In this document: positions 43,636 through 52,845 of the stretch, piece by piece | Layout: the number at the start of each line of letters is the position of its first letter | Position numbering within the stretch: the stretch's first letter is position 1 | Source of the DNA: Microcystis panniformis FACHB-1757 | GTDB taxonomy: Bacteria; Cyanobacteriota; Cyanobacteriia; Cyanobacteriales; Microcystaceae | DNA: 64,000 nt | Direction: 5' to 3' | Assembly: GCF_001264245.1 (NCBI RefSeq) | Contig: NZ_CP011339.1 | Coordinates: 2,480,001-2,544,000 of the forward strand | Made by a program: the position numbers and the translations under genes | The notes under the pieces: generated by a model | Seen by the model: the letters and a program-made list of their open reading frames with translations, nothing else | Told to the model about the DNA's origin: nothing | The model's database searches: none

Positions 43636-43735
43636 TACAGTTGAGTTTCCCTTTTCTGAGGATGAGGCATTACCGACAATAGACATCTCCAAAAATTATA
43701 ACCCAGTCACAGCTTGCTTTCGGTTTGTGTACTAA
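43628..43735 (+). pseudogene. Truncated retropepsin-like protease start
   Basis: The frame reads MPSTVEFPFSEDEALPTIDI, then SKNYNPVTACFRFVY and a stop. This matches from memory the N-terminus of cyanobacterial retropepsin-like proteins that follow such small partners, but the DTG catalytic motif is missing. The downstream DNA (43736-44022) shows no remaining protease sequence. It is a dead remnant of a module like 8671-9343. Confidence 0.62.
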
Positions 43736-43934
43736 CTAAACAGTTCAATGGCTGTAATGTATATCTATCGTTGCTAATTCAATTTTACTGAAAAAATATG
43801 AGGCAATTAAAATAATTTTTATTCGGGTAGATTCCTTAACTAGAAAGACTTTTAGTCTTGAGATTATATTAGGTCGAGGTCTAATTCCTATCATTTTCAG
43901 TATCGTGCTTGTGTTTAGTATTGATGGAGAAAAG

Positions 43935-43990
43935 TAATGCTAATTTTTTTGAGAAAATTAGTTAAACCATGATTATAACATATAATTAAT
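43935..43990. repeat. Fragment of an IS5-type right end
   Basis: GAAAATTAGTTAAACCATGA, TTATAACATATAATTAATTT and GCAAGAG match the right end of the IS5-type relic at 63168-63215 almost base for base. The rest of an element is not visible between 43736 and 43934. A MITE or solo end is the simplest reading. Confidence 0.6.
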
Positions 43991-44022
43991 TTGCAAGAGT
44001 TATAGTTAACTTGGTTAGGGCT

Positions 44023-44247
44023 ATGGATTTATTAAAAAATCGTTTTGTGCAGTCGTTGGGAGTCGGGGCGTTTTTTTACCTCCTAATGCTTTCCTTAAAT
44101 TGGGTGGTGTTGTTCACCCTGAGAATTCTTGAATCTTTTTCTAGTTGGTATCGATACCGCGCCGCTCCCTATTCCTTCCAAATCAGTATCGGGGTGACGC
44201 TGGCCTATTTGCTGATCACGGCCGTCTTGAGTAGCCGGCGTGATTAG
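44023..44247 (+). CDS. Small membrane protein
   Basis: A 74-residue protein with two hydrophobic helices (GVGAFFYLLMLSLNWVVLFT and ISIGVTLAYLLITAVLS) and a positively charged C-terminus (SSRRD). I do not recognise the family. The ATG at 44023 follows TTAGGG. It is convergent with dedA. Confidence 0.5.
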   Translation: MDLLKNRFVQSLGVGAFFYLLMLSLNWVVLFTLRILESFSSWYRYRAAPYSFQISIGVTLAYLLITAVLSSRRD

Positions 44248-44289
44248 ATACCGTTGCTGCAGCGTTGTCGGCTGTAAAACGTAGTCCAG

Positions 44290-44478
44290 TAGGGTGCGTT
44301 AGACGGCAAAAATTGCTGCTCTGACTGGAAGGTGACAATCCGTCGTAACGCACCACCTCTCATCAACATTTACTCATACCGACGGTTACGTTTGCGGATA
44401 ATCCCAGTGACAATCCGTCGTAACGCACCACCTATCATCAACATTTACTCGTACCGGCGGTTACGTTTGCGGATAATC
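44290..44478. repeat. Duplicated 3' end of dedA with repeat E
   Basis: The stretch GTGACAATCCGTCGTAACGC to ACGTTTGCGGATAATCC occurs twice in tandem (about 44331-44402 and 44407-44478). The second copy overlaps the dedA stop region. Before it is the left part of a repeat (GTAGGGTGCGTTAGACGGC) also seen at 55436. The two together look like a duplication driven by repeat-mediated slippage. Confidence 0.7.
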
Positions 44479-45050
44479 CAGAGGATAAACCAGATAACCA
44501 GGACAAGTAGGGCTATTTTTGACACGGGAGCCAGATATTCTTCCACAAGGGGGTAATTTTTCCCTAAAAAGTAACCTGCTGCCGTTAAAAAAACGACCCA
44601 GAGGGTCGTGCCGATGGTGGAGTAAACTAAAAAGGGAATCATCGCCATGTGATTCATCCCGGCGGGTAGGGAAATCAAAGTTCGTACTCCGGGGACTAAA
44701 CGACAGAGTAAAACCGCTTTACTACCGTGACGGTTAAACCATTGATTAGCTTTTTGAATATCTTTAGCGGAAACGGTAATCCATTTGCCGTATTTATCGG
44801 CTAGTTTTTCGATTTTTTCCTCATCCACAACCCGACCGAGATAATACCAAGGTAGCGCTCCGACTACGGTTCCGACAATCCCCGCTACCACTGCCGGAAT
44901 AAATTGCATTTGTCCCTCATGGACTGTAAAACCCGCTAGGGGCATAATTAATTCCGAGGGAATGGGAGGAAAAAGATTCTCTAAAAACATTAATAGGGCT
45001 ATGCCTAAATAGCCCATAGAAGTCATTGTATTTGTAATCCATTCAGTCAT
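44445..45050 (-). CDS. DedA family membrane protein
   Basis: A 201-residue protein of the DedA/SNARE-associated type: FLENLFPPIPSELIMPLAGF, then WYYLGRVVDEEKIEKLADKY and RHGSKAVLLCRLVPGVRTLI. The conserved Glu and Arg residues of the family are present, with four to five membrane helices. DedA proteins take part in lipid (undecaprenyl phosphate or phospholipid) translocation. The C-terminal coding end lies in a duplicated stretch. Confidence 0.88.
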   Translation of the reverse strand: MTEWITNTMTSMGYLGIALLMFLENLFPPIPSELIMPLAGFTVHEGQMQFIPAVVAGIVGTVVGALPWYYLGRVVDEEKIEKLADKYGKWITVSAKDIQKANQWFNRHGSKAVLLCRLVPGVRTLISLPAGMNHMAMIPFLVYSTIGTTLWVVFLTAAGYFLGKNYPLVEEYLAPVSKIALLVLVIWFILWIIRKRNRRYE

Positions 45051-45109
45051 AATTTTTTAGGATTTAGAAAACAGTTTAAAAGTAAAAAAAGGGGGTTGGG
45101 TGTTAGGGG

Positions 45110-45200
45110 TGGGGAAGTGGGGAAGTGGGGAAGTGGGGGAGTGGGGAAGTGGGGAAGTGGGGAAGTGGGGAAGTGGGGGAGTGGGGAAGTGGGGGAGTGG
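45110..45200. repeat. Tandem GTGGGGAA/GTGGGGGA repeats
   Basis: About 11 units of AGTGGGGA or AGTGGGGG between dedA and ahcY, followed by CCGACTCCTGACGA units and a TGATAAC array to 45307. 45051-45307 has no gene. Confidence 0.8.
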
Positions 45201-45307
45201 CAAGAATAAATCAAAGCAATCTCCTGACGACCGACTCCTGACGACCGACTCCTGACGGCTAAAAAACTGATGACTGAAAACTGATAACTGATAACTGATA
45301 ACTGATA

Positions 45308-46585
45308 TTAGGTTCCGGAAGTCCAGGAGTTGATATATTCTAATTGGGCTTCGGTGAGAGTATCGATTTCAATCCCCATGGCTTGCAGTTTCAAACGGGC
45401 GATTTCTTGGTCTAATTCGTAGGGAATTGAGTAGATGCCGGGGGCTAATTTACCTTTATTTTTAACCAAGTATTCTACACCGATCGCTTGGTTAGCGAAA
45501 CTCATATCCATAACGGCGCTAGGATGACCTTCGGCGGCCGCGAGGTTAACTAGGCGACCTTCACCGATAACAACGACGGATTTACCGCTTTTTAGTCTAT
45601 ATTGTTGGGTAAAGTTGCGAACTTCCTTAACATTATCGGCTTTTGCGCCTAAAGCTTGCAGGTCGATTTCAATATCAAAGTGACCGGAGTTGGAAACAAT
45701 CGCCCCATCTTTCATCAGGTCAAAATGTTCAGCCCGGATAACGTGCTTGTTACCAGTAACGGTGATGAAGATATCGCCTTCTTTAGCGGCTTCATCCATG
45801 GGCATAACCCGGAAACCGTCCATCGCCGCTTCAATGGCGCGCACGGCGTTGATTTCGGTGACAATTACATTAGAGCCTAAACCTTTGGCCCGCATAGCGA
45901 CACCTTTACCACACCAACCATAACCAGCCACAACCACGGTTTTACCGGCGAGGAGGATATTGGTGGCGCGAATGATGCCATCAAGGGTAGATTGACCTGT
46001 ACCGTAGCGATTATCAAAGAAATGCTTGGTTTCTGCGTCGTTAACGTTCATTGCGGGGAAGGATAACACCCCGGCTTTGAGCATCGCTTGCAAACGGACG
46101 ATACCGGTGGTAGTTTCCTCGGTAGTACCGATAATGTCGGGTAATTGGTGACTTCTTTCTTTAACCAGGGTGGCTACCACATCACAACCATCATCGATGA
46201 TAATCTGGGGTTTATGATCGAGGGCGATTTGAACGTGACGGTGATAGGTGTCGTTATCTTCCCCTTTGATTGCATAAACGGGGATACCGTAATCAGCCAC
46301 TAAACAAGCGGCCACATCATCTTGGGTGGAAAGGGGATTACTAGCAATTAGTAACGCATCAGCGCCACCGGCTTTTAGTGCGATTGCCAAATTAGCGGTT
46401 TCGGTGGTAACGTGGCAGCAAGCGACTAAACGCAGTCCAGCAAAGGGTTTTTCGATGGCGTAACGTTCGGCTAATTGACGCAAAACGGGCATTTCCCGAC
46501 CGGCCCATTCGATGCGCTGTTTGCCGATGGGGGCTAAACTAATATCTTTGATGTCGTATTTCTGTTGAACTGGTGTTGCTACCAT
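45308..46585 (-). CDS. ahcY: S-adenosylhomocysteine hydrolase
   Basis: A 425-residue protein. Key stretches are CCHVTTETANLAIALKAGGA, NPLSTQDDVAACL, the NAD-binding VVVAGYGWCGKGVAMRA and IVSNSGHFDIEID. The enzyme splits S-adenosylhomocysteine to homocysteine and adenosine, keeping methyl transfer going. Monocistronic, divergent from the ImmA/IrrE-type gene. Confidence 0.97.
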   Translation of the reverse strand: MVATPVQQKYDIKDISLAPIGKQRIEWAGREMPVLRQLAERYAIEKPFAGLRLVACCHVTTETANLAIALKAGGADALLIASNPLSTQDDVAACLVADYGIPVYAIKGEDNDTYHRHVQIALDHKPQIIIDDGCDVVATLVKERSHQLPDIIGTTEETTTGIVRLQAMLKAGVLSFPAMNVNDAETKHFFDNRYGTGQSTLDGIIRATNILLAGKTVVVAGYGWCGKGVAMRAKGLGSNVIVTEINAVRAIEAAMDGFRVMPMDEAAKEGDIFITVTGNKHVIRAEHFDLMKDGAIVSNSGHFDIEIDLQALGAKADNVKEVRNFTQQYRLKSGKSVVVIGEGRLVNLAAAEGHPSAVMDMSFANQAIGVEYLVKNKGKLAPGIYSIPYELDQEIARLKLQAMGIEIDTLTEAQLEYINSWTSGT

Positions 46586-46828
46586 AAGGGGTTTTCCTTA
46601 AATACAAGCCTCGGCTATTGGTTAATTTAACTTAACATTGTCTGGGGATTTTGGCTAATGTCAAGCTTTTCACCGGTTTTTTATATAGGAAAAAGTTATC
46701 AATCCCTCACTGACCTATCCAGAACTCGGTACATTGTCTCTATTTTGGGTAATTATATAGTACAATAAAACTACTGTATGATCTAAATCAAGCTAGAAAT
46801 CTCTATCTCGTGATGATAAGATCGACTA

Positions 46829-48016
46829 ATGGGCGAGAAACTGACAGGCGTTAATCCCAAGATAATCCAATGGGCAAGAGAAAGGGCGAGATATTCTCTT
46901 GAGTCTGTGGCACTCAAGTTTAAAAAAGATGTTTCTGTTATCGAGAAATGGGAGTCAGGAGAGGACTTTCCTGCCTATAGTCAATTGGAAAAGTTAGCAG
47001 AAATATATAAACGTCCTCTCGCTTTATTCTTTTTCCCAGAACCTCCCCTAGAAGCGGAGGAAAAACAAGAATTTAGAACTTTGCCAGACTTTGAAATCGA
47101 AAACCTGGCCGCCGATACTATCTATGCTTTACGACAAGCAAAAGCGATGCAATTGTCGCTACAGGAAATTAATAATGGTATTAATCCTAGTACCAAGAAA
47201 ATCTTTCAGGATATTTCGGTTAGCTCTAGGGATGATTTAAGGATATTAGCCGAACAGATCAGAAATTATTTAAACGTTACTCTAGAAGAACAACTGACCT
47301 GGAATGATCAGGAAACTGCCTTAAAAAAATGGCGGAGTGCCGTGGAAGAAGCCGGTATTTTTATTTTTAAGCGTTCTTTTAAGCAGCGAGAAATTTCGGG
47401 ATTTTGCTTGATAGATATTGAATTTCCGATCATCTATATTAATAATAGCACGGAAAAATCTAGACAAATATTTACCATTTTTCATGAATTAGCACATATT
47501 CTTTTGCAGACTAATGGAATTACTAAGTCTGACGATAGATATATTAATAGTTTGCAAGGAGAAAATAAATATATCGAGATATTTTGTAATAAATTTGCTG
47601 CGGAGTTTTTGCTTCCTAATCATGTCTTTTCTGAGATAATCAGAGAAACAATAGTTAACGTTAACGATAACGATAAAATTATCTCGAAAATTTCCAGTGA
47701 TTATAAGGTTAGTCGAGAAGTAGTTTTACGAAAACTATTAGATAATAACTTAATCTCCCAGAAAGAATATACTCTTAAAGTAAGGGAGTGGTACAGTGAG
47801 CAGGTGGGAAAAAGTCAGGACAAAAATAAACAATCTGGAGGTGATTACTATGCTAATCAGGCGACATATTTGGGAGAAAATTACCTAAAACTTGTGTTCA
47901 ATAAATACTATCAAGGCCAATACGATATCGAGCGTGTTGCTGATTATCTAAACATTAAAAAAGTTGCTACGGTGGAAAAACTTGAACAATATTTATTAGA
48001 CAAAGGACTGTTTTGA
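46829..48016 (+). CDS. XRE/ImmA-IrrE-type regulator-protease
   Basis: A 395-residue protein. An N-terminal HTH of XRE type (SLESVALKFKKDVSVIEKWE) is followed by a zinc metallopeptidase of the M78 (ImmA/IrrE) type with HELAH at residues 219-223 and a downstream FCNKFAAEFLLPNHVF. The C-terminal part beyond residue 310 has a second fold of unknown role. In related two-gene modules it pairs with a DUF4411 PIN-like protein, and indeed its TGA overlaps the ATG of that gene. The partner is broken, so only the regulator remains. Confidence 0.85.
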   Translation: MGEKLTGVNPKIIQWARERARYSLESVALKFKKDVSVIEKWESGEDFPAYSQLEKLAEIYKRPLALFFFPEPPLEAEEKQEFRTLPDFEIENLAADTIYALRQAKAMQLSLQEINNGINPSTKKIFQDISVSSRDDLRILAEQIRNYLNVTLEEQLTWNDQETALKKWRSAVEEAGIFIFKRSFKQREISGFCLIDIEFPIIYINNSTEKSRQIFTIFHELAHILLQTNGITKSDDRYINSLQGENKYIEIFCNKFAAEFLLPNHVFSEIIRETIVNVNDNDKIISKISSDYKVSREVVLRKLLDNNLISQKEYTLKVREWYSEQVGKSQDKNKQSGGDYYANQATYLGENYLKLVFNKYYQGQYDIERVADYLNIKKVATVEKLEQYLLDKGLF

Positions 48017-48681
48017 TGGTTTACATTTTTGACACAAGTAGTTTTAAGGTCTTAGGAAACTATTTTCCCAAAAGTTTTCCTACCGTTTGGCAAAAAATCG
48101 ATTTGATTGTGTCAGAAGGTAAACTACAATCAGTACGCGAAGTGCTTAAAGAAGTAGAATATGGCAATAATAAACGGCTCTTCGGTTTGTGTTATGCAAT
48201 GGACGGGGGATATAAGGGATGGAACCCTTATGTAGAAAAGCATTTGGCCATTTTTGTCAATTGTTTTTGATCTAGAGCGAACTAATCAATTAAATCTCTT
48301 ACCAGATAAGGATTTAGTCGATTTATGCCCCCATATCGAATCATACCAAGTAACGAAGAACCTAATAAACAATTTGTTTTAGATTGGATAGACTCCAATA
48401 AACAAATATTTTTACCACCCACTGCTCAGGAAACTTTATTTATTCCTGAAATTTTTTCTATAAGAAACTTTAAGGATTTAGTGATTCAAAAAGCCAGATT
48501 ACAAGGAAAGCCAGTGGCAGACCCATTTATTATTGCCGCTGCTAAGATAAAAGACGGTTGCGTAATTACCGAAGAAGCCTTAAAGCCTAATGCTCCCAAA
48601 ATCCCCACAGTCTGTCAACACTTTTCTATCGATTGTACCAATGTTCAGGGTTTAATGGAGCGAGAAGGTTGGCAATTTTAA
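48016..48681 (+). pseudogene. DUF4411 PIN-like protein, split by MITE-B
   Basis: The first part reads MVYIFDTSSFKVLGNYFPKS to KEVEYGNNK, then hits the MITE at 48176. The second part (48371 on) reads QFVLDWIDSNKQIFLPPTAQ, ADPFIIAAAKIKDGCVITEE, NVQGLMEREGWQF. Removing the 187-bp MITE and one 8-bp repeat gives 156 residues in frame. DUF4411 is a PIN-like fold with acidic residues (FDTSS, ADPFIIA). It was probably the toxin of the pair with the ImmA/IrrE-type gene. Confidence 0.85.
48176..48362. mobile_element. MITE-B copy in the DUF4411 gene (187 bp)
   Basis: Starts GGCTCTTCGGTTTGTGTTAT and ends in the inverse of GGTTCTTCGTTACTTGGTAT. The 8-bp direct repeat TAATAAAC is at 48168-48175 and 48363-48370. 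Same length as the copies at 19832, 61482 and 62670. Confidence 0.92.
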
Positions 48682-48743
48682 AACTAAAATTAATGGATAA
48701 ATTGCCAATAAATTTATATGTTGAAAAGGCTTTTTCTGGAAAA

Positions 48744-49415
48744 CTAATAACCATGTTCAGCCAGAAATTCTAGGCTAATCTCGCTAGGAGCGTGATAAGA
48801 GCGCATTCCTAGCAATTTTTCCACATATTTGCCTAAAATATCCCCTTCTAGATTCACCCAATCGCCTAATTTTAAATGGGAAAGATTGGTTTCAGCGTAG
48901 GTGTGGGGGATGACAGCCACTTTAAACCAGCTACCGGAGGCATCACAATCGGCCACGGTTAAACTAATGCCATTAACAGCTATACTGCCCTTACCGACGA
49001 TATAACGAGCTATGTAGTTATTCCACTGCTCTTCTAGGGAACTAGGGGCAGCAAAGGTCATTTCCCACGAATTAGCCACGATTATCGATTCGACTAAACA
49101 ACCAATACCGTCCACATGACCGGTGACAAAATGACCGCCGATTTTACTACCCACCCGCAAAGAGGTTTCTAGGTTAACGTTGGTTTCTGTGTGAATTCTT
49201 CGTCCCAAAGTAGTGCGCTGTAGGGTTTCCGGGGAAGCGGTGGCCAGAAAACCCTCTGAGAGAATTTCCTCAACTGTCAAACAAACCCCATCCACAGCCA
49301 CACTATCACCAATCATTAAATCTCGGAGAATTGTATCAGAGGATACAGACAAATAAAGTCTATCGGCATCGACGACCCGAATTGTTCCCAAGGCTTGAAT
49401 TAATCCTGTAAACAT
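48744..49415 (-). CDS. ribE: Riboflavin synthase, alpha subunit
   Basis: A 223-residue protein with two lumazine-binding repeats. The N-terminus is MFTGLIQALGTIRVV and the first repeat ends in VDGVCLTVEEI and ETSLRVGSKIGGHFVTGHVD. The second repeat carries GKGSIAVNGISLTVADCDA. It dismutates two 6,7-dimethyl-8-ribityllumazine molecules to give riboflavin. The gene lies 15 bases downstream of proA on the same strand, so they are probably co-transcribed. Confidence 0.93.
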   Translation of the reverse strand: MFTGLIQALGTIRVVDADRLYLSVSSDTILRDLMIGDSVAVDGVCLTVEEILSEGFLATASPETLQRTTLGRRIHTETNVNLETSLRVGSKIGGHFVTGHVDGIGCLVESIIVANSWEMTFAAPSSLEEQWNNYIARYIVGKGSIAVNGISLTVADCDASGSWFKVAVIPHTYAETNLSHLKLGDWVNLEGDILGKYVEKLLGMRSYHAPSEISLEFLAEHGY

Positions 49416-49430
49416 CGGCTTTTTTCTCGA

Positions 49431-50726
49431 CTATAAATCCTTATGAGTGAAAGATTGGGCATTTTCCCCAGAATAATCGGCGACAATATGACCATCTCCG
49501 GCTAATTGATATTTGTAGGTCACTAATCCCTCTAATCCCACCGGACCCCGGGGAGGCATTTTTTGGGTACTGATACCCACTTCGGCCCCGAAACCGTAAC
49601 GGAAACCATCGGCAAATCGCGTGGAACAATTATGAAAAACTCCAGCGGCATCGACTCGATCGCTAAAGGTTTTGGCCGTGTTAAAATTTTCGCTGACAAT
49701 GGCTTCCGTATGTCGAGAACCGTAATAATTAATATGTTCGATTGCCGATTCTAGACTATCGACAATTTTAATTGACAGAATTAAATCACTATATTCGGTT
49801 TGCCAGTCTTCTTCTGTGGCCGATGGCACGTTAATCATCTGACGAGTTGCTTCATCTCCCAATAATTTAACCTTTTTTTCCTCTAATGCCTGGGCCACTG
49901 CGGGTAAAAATTGTCTAGCGATGTCTTGATGAACCAATAAAGTTTCAATGGTATTACAAGCGGCAGGATATTGGGTTTTGCCATCGACGGTAATTCTAAT
50001 TGCTTTGCTTAAATCGGCTTCTTTGTCGATGTAGAGATGACAGATACCATCGGCATGGCCGAGGACGGGAATGCGGGTATTATTTTGGATATAACGCACA
50101 AATTCGTTAGAACCTCTAGGAATAATTAAATCGATGTATTGATCAAGTTTTAAGAGTTCCTTAATTTCTTCTCTTGTTGTTAACAATTGCACCGCCGCTG
50201 AATTAACTTTAGTTTCACTCAATGCCTGATGAATAATTGTTACTAAAGCTTGACAAGAACGGAGCGCCTCTTTCCCCCCTTTTAAAATAACGCCATTACC
50301 AGATTTTATCGCTAAACTGGTAATTTGAATTAAAGCATCGGGACGAGCTTCAAAAATAACACCTAAAACCCCTAAAGGACAGGTTATTCTCCGCAGAATT
50401 AAACCTTGATCTAATTCCCGGTTAATTTGCATTGTAGCTAAAGGATCTGCTAATTTAGCCACATCTCGCACCCCAGCAATAGCGGCTTTTAATTTGCCAG
50501 GACTTAACTCTAATCGCGCACATAAAGCTGGGGATAATTCCATCGCCTTAGCTGTTTGAACATCGGCGATATTCGCTTCTAGTATCTTATCAGCATTGGC
50601 AGTCAAAGCCTCAGCAATAGCCTCTAAAGCTTCATTCCTTTCTTCGTTAGTCAGGATAGCCAGTTGACGACTCGCTTGACGGGTTTCTCTGGCGATTTCG
50701 GGGAGGGATAGAGAAGTTGTAACCAT
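49431..50726 (-). CDS. proA: Gamma-glutamyl phosphate reductase
   Basis: A 431-residue aldehyde-dehydrogenase-fold enzyme. The catalytic Cys is residue 257 in KTQYPAACNTIETLL; conserved stretches include LGVIFEARPDALIQI and VLGHADGICHLYI, and the C-terminal FNTAKTFSDRVDAAGVFHNC. It reduces gamma-glutamyl phosphate to the semialdehyde, the second step of proline synthesis. It precedes ribE on the minus strand. Confidence 0.95.
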   Translation of the reverse strand: MVTTSLSLPEIARETRQASRQLAILTNEERNEALEAIAEALTANADKILEANIADVQTAKAMELSPALCARLELSPGKLKAAIAGVRDVAKLADPLATMQINRELDQGLILRRITCPLGVLGVIFEARPDALIQITSLAIKSGNGVILKGGKEALRSCQALVTIIHQALSETKVNSAAVQLLTTREEIKELLKLDQYIDLIIPRGSNEFVRYIQNNTRIPVLGHADGICHLYIDKEADLSKAIRITVDGKTQYPAACNTIETLLVHQDIARQFLPAVAQALEEKKVKLLGDEATRQMINVPSATEEDWQTEYSDLILSIKIVDSLESAIEHINYYGSRHTEAIVSENFNTAKTFSDRVDAAGVFHNCSTRFADGFRYGFGAEVGISTQKMPPRGPVGLEGLVTYKYQLAGDGHIVADYSGENAQSFTHKDL

Positions 50727-50984
50727 AGAAAATTAAACGTAATAACCACTATCTTGTTTATTTTATCTTATTTTTGAGAAAGTTTCAGGGTCATTAGACC
50801 TCTGGTAAAAATAAAAAATTGTTGTTAGGAGTCGGTAGTCAGGAGAATTAAGAATCAATAATAATCAATTAAATGGTCTATTTACAGATTTTATGGGTGC
50901 ATCTCATTTTTGTAAATCTACTGAGTTGGGATTTTTAAGGGGAAACTCCCTGCTAAAATTGAGCGTCATTTCCGATTTTATCAC

Positions 50985-51012
50985 TCAATCCAAACCTTTG
51001 GGGGGTTCTACC
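50985..51012. terminator. G-rich/C-rich hairpin
   Basis: CCTTTGGGGGG and CCCCCCAAA form a hairpin with TTCTA in the loop. It lies in the gap between dxr and proA. It could end dxr transcripts or be part of a repeat. Confidence 0.4.
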
Positions 51013-51023
51013 CCCCAAACCCC

Positions 51024-51100
51024 TAGGGTTGATTCAAGGTAGGGTTGATTCAAGGTAGGGTTGATTCAAGGTAGGGTTGATTCATGAATCAACCCTACCC
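51024..51100. repeat. 16-bp tandem repeat ending in a palindrome
   Basis: TAGGGTTGATTCAAGG is repeated three times, then the fourth unit forms the palindrome GTAGGGTTGATTCATG followed by its inverse AATCAACCCTACC (51071-51099). A long perfect hairpin is possible. It lies upstream of proA, in an 800-base gap without genes (50727-51525). Confidence 0.75.
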
Positions 51101-51238
51101 AAACCCCGGAGCGCATTAGCTTTTCGGTGAGATGCTTACACGCAGCTGCTGACACATTTGTAATCATTTAAGAGTCACTGATAATTGCTGACTGTCGGTA
51201 TTTCTGTAAGTGTGATACCATTTTTCTTTATTCGTGTC

Positions 51239-51263
51239 CCTCTCCCTTTCTGGGAGAGGGGTT
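51239..51263. terminator. Hairpin downstream of dxr
   Basis: CCCTCTCCC and GGGAGAGGG form a 9-bp stem around TTTCT. It lies about 260 bases beyond the dxr stop, in the direction of dxr transcription, so a terminator is possible. Confidence 0.45.
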
Positions 51264-51525
51264 CGGGGTGAGGGTAATTAACCATCTTTGCTATTACTTT
51301 AGAAAAATGGCATAAGATGCACCTGATTTTAGGCAATTTAATCCTTATTTTTGCCAGTTTTGAAACCTCAAAAATTAATTAGCCAAGAGGTTTATTGAAG
51401 GTTATCAACCCTTGTCATGATCATCATAAATCTAGTTAACTAGAAAAAATAGCCGAAATTAGTGTTTTTTCTATCCTATATCTGTAGAGACATTAGAGTT
51501 AACATCCCTACAGAATCTAGACTAT

Positions 51526-52698
51526 CTAGACCAGATTGGTAATCAGACAGTTAGATACCTCTTGACGCGCCCAATTATCGGCGGCTAAAATGTCATCTAG
51601 GCTAGGGGTAGAAGTGTTATGAATCGCAAAACGATCGCACACTTTTTCAATCACCCGGGGAATATCTAAGAAACTAATCTTTTCTTCTAAAAATAATGCT
51701 ACCGCTTGTTCATTGGCTGCGTTTAATACTGCTGGCATTGCCCCACCCGCGCGGCCGGCTGCGTAGGCTAATCCCATACAGGGATATTTTTGATGATCGG
51801 GTTCTTTGAAGGTTAAACTGCCGGCTTTAACTAAATTTAAAGGTTCCCAATCCGTATAAATTCTTTCAGGCCAAGACAAAGCATATAACAGGGGTAAACG
51901 CATATCGGGCCAGCCTAACTGGGCTAAAACTGAGGTATCCTGTAACTCAATTAAAGAGTGAATAATACTTTGGGGATGAATAACAATATCGATCGCATTA
52001 TAATCGACACCAAATAAATAATGAGCTTCGATAACTTCTAGACCTTTATTCATTAAAGTAGCCGAATCGATGGTGATTTTTCTGCCCATAGACCAGTTGG
52101 GATGTTTGAGGGCATCAGCTACGGTTACTTGCGGCAATTTTTCCACGGGTAAATCGCGAAAAGCACCCCCAGAAGCAGTGAGAATAATCTTTTTTAATCC
52201 CCCAGTGGGAACTCCCTGTAAACATTGAAAAATAGCTGAATGTTCCGAATCGGCAGGTAATAATTTAACTCGGTGTTTTTCCACTAAAGGCAGCACCACT
52301 GGACCGCCAGCAATCAGGGTTTCTTTATTAGCGAGGGCAATATCTTTACCAGCAGTAATAGCGGCAATTGTCGGCAGCAATCCCGCACAACCGACAATTC
52401 CCGTGACGACGCTTTCGGAATCGCCATAACGGGCCACTTCGATTACTCCTTCCTTTCCTGCTAGGATAATCGGCGTATAGTCAAGGTCGGAAATTAGGCT
52501 TTTTAGGTCTTCTAGTTGACTTTCGTTATTAATCGCCACGATTTGCGGGCGAAATTGCCGAATTTGCTCCGATAGTAGTTGAATATTATTACCCGTGGCT
52601 AATCCCACCACTTGAAACTTATCGGGATGATCGGTGACAATATCGAGAGTTTGAGTTCCGATCGAGCCTGTAGAGCCTAAAATCGAGATTTTTTTCAT
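51526..52698 (-). CDS. dxr: 1-deoxy-D-xylulose 5-phosphate reductoisomerase
   Basis: A 390-residue protein. The NADPH motif is ISILGSTGSIGTQTLDIV; the metal and substrate site includes LLPADSEHSAIFQCL and MGRKITIDSATLMNKGLEVI. The last domain ends with NAANEQAVALFLEE. Second step of the MEP isoprenoid pathway, which supplies the phytyl chain made by ChlP. Monocistronic, divergent from the small membrane protein gene. Confidence 0.96.
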   Translation of the reverse strand: MKKISILGSTGSIGTQTLDIVTDHPDKFQVVGLATGNNIQLLSEQIRQFRPQIVAINNESQLEDLKSLISDLDYTPIILAGKEGVIEVARYGDSESVVTGIVGCAGLLPTIAAITAGKDIALANKETLIAGGPVVLPLVEKHRVKLLPADSEHSAIFQCLQGVPTGGLKKIILTASGGAFRDLPVEKLPQVTVADALKHPNWSMGRKITIDSATLMNKGLEVIEAHYLFGVDYNAIDIVIHPQSIIHSLIELQDTSVLAQLGWPDMRLPLLYALSWPERIYTDWEPLNLVKAGSLTFKEPDHQKYPCMGLAYAAGRAGGAMPAVLNAANEQAVALFLEEKISFLDIPRVIEKVCDRFAIHNTSTPSLDDILAADNWARQEVSNCLITNLV

Positions 52699-52845
52699 TA
52701 GAAACTTACTATAATTTGGGGATTAGCTTTAAATATACGTTCTCTGGGGTCTTTCTGGCACATTAGAGTAAATATTAAATATTTGTTAAAAAAGTTGATA
52801 GTTTGACCTTTTTATGCTATTGGTTAGAAAAAGTTAGCGATAGAG

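Noticed and set aside
3807..45200. The CCCCACTT/GTGGGGAA arrays as CRISPR arrays
   Set aside because: Units are 7-8 bases with no spacers of constant length; they are simple tandem repeats.
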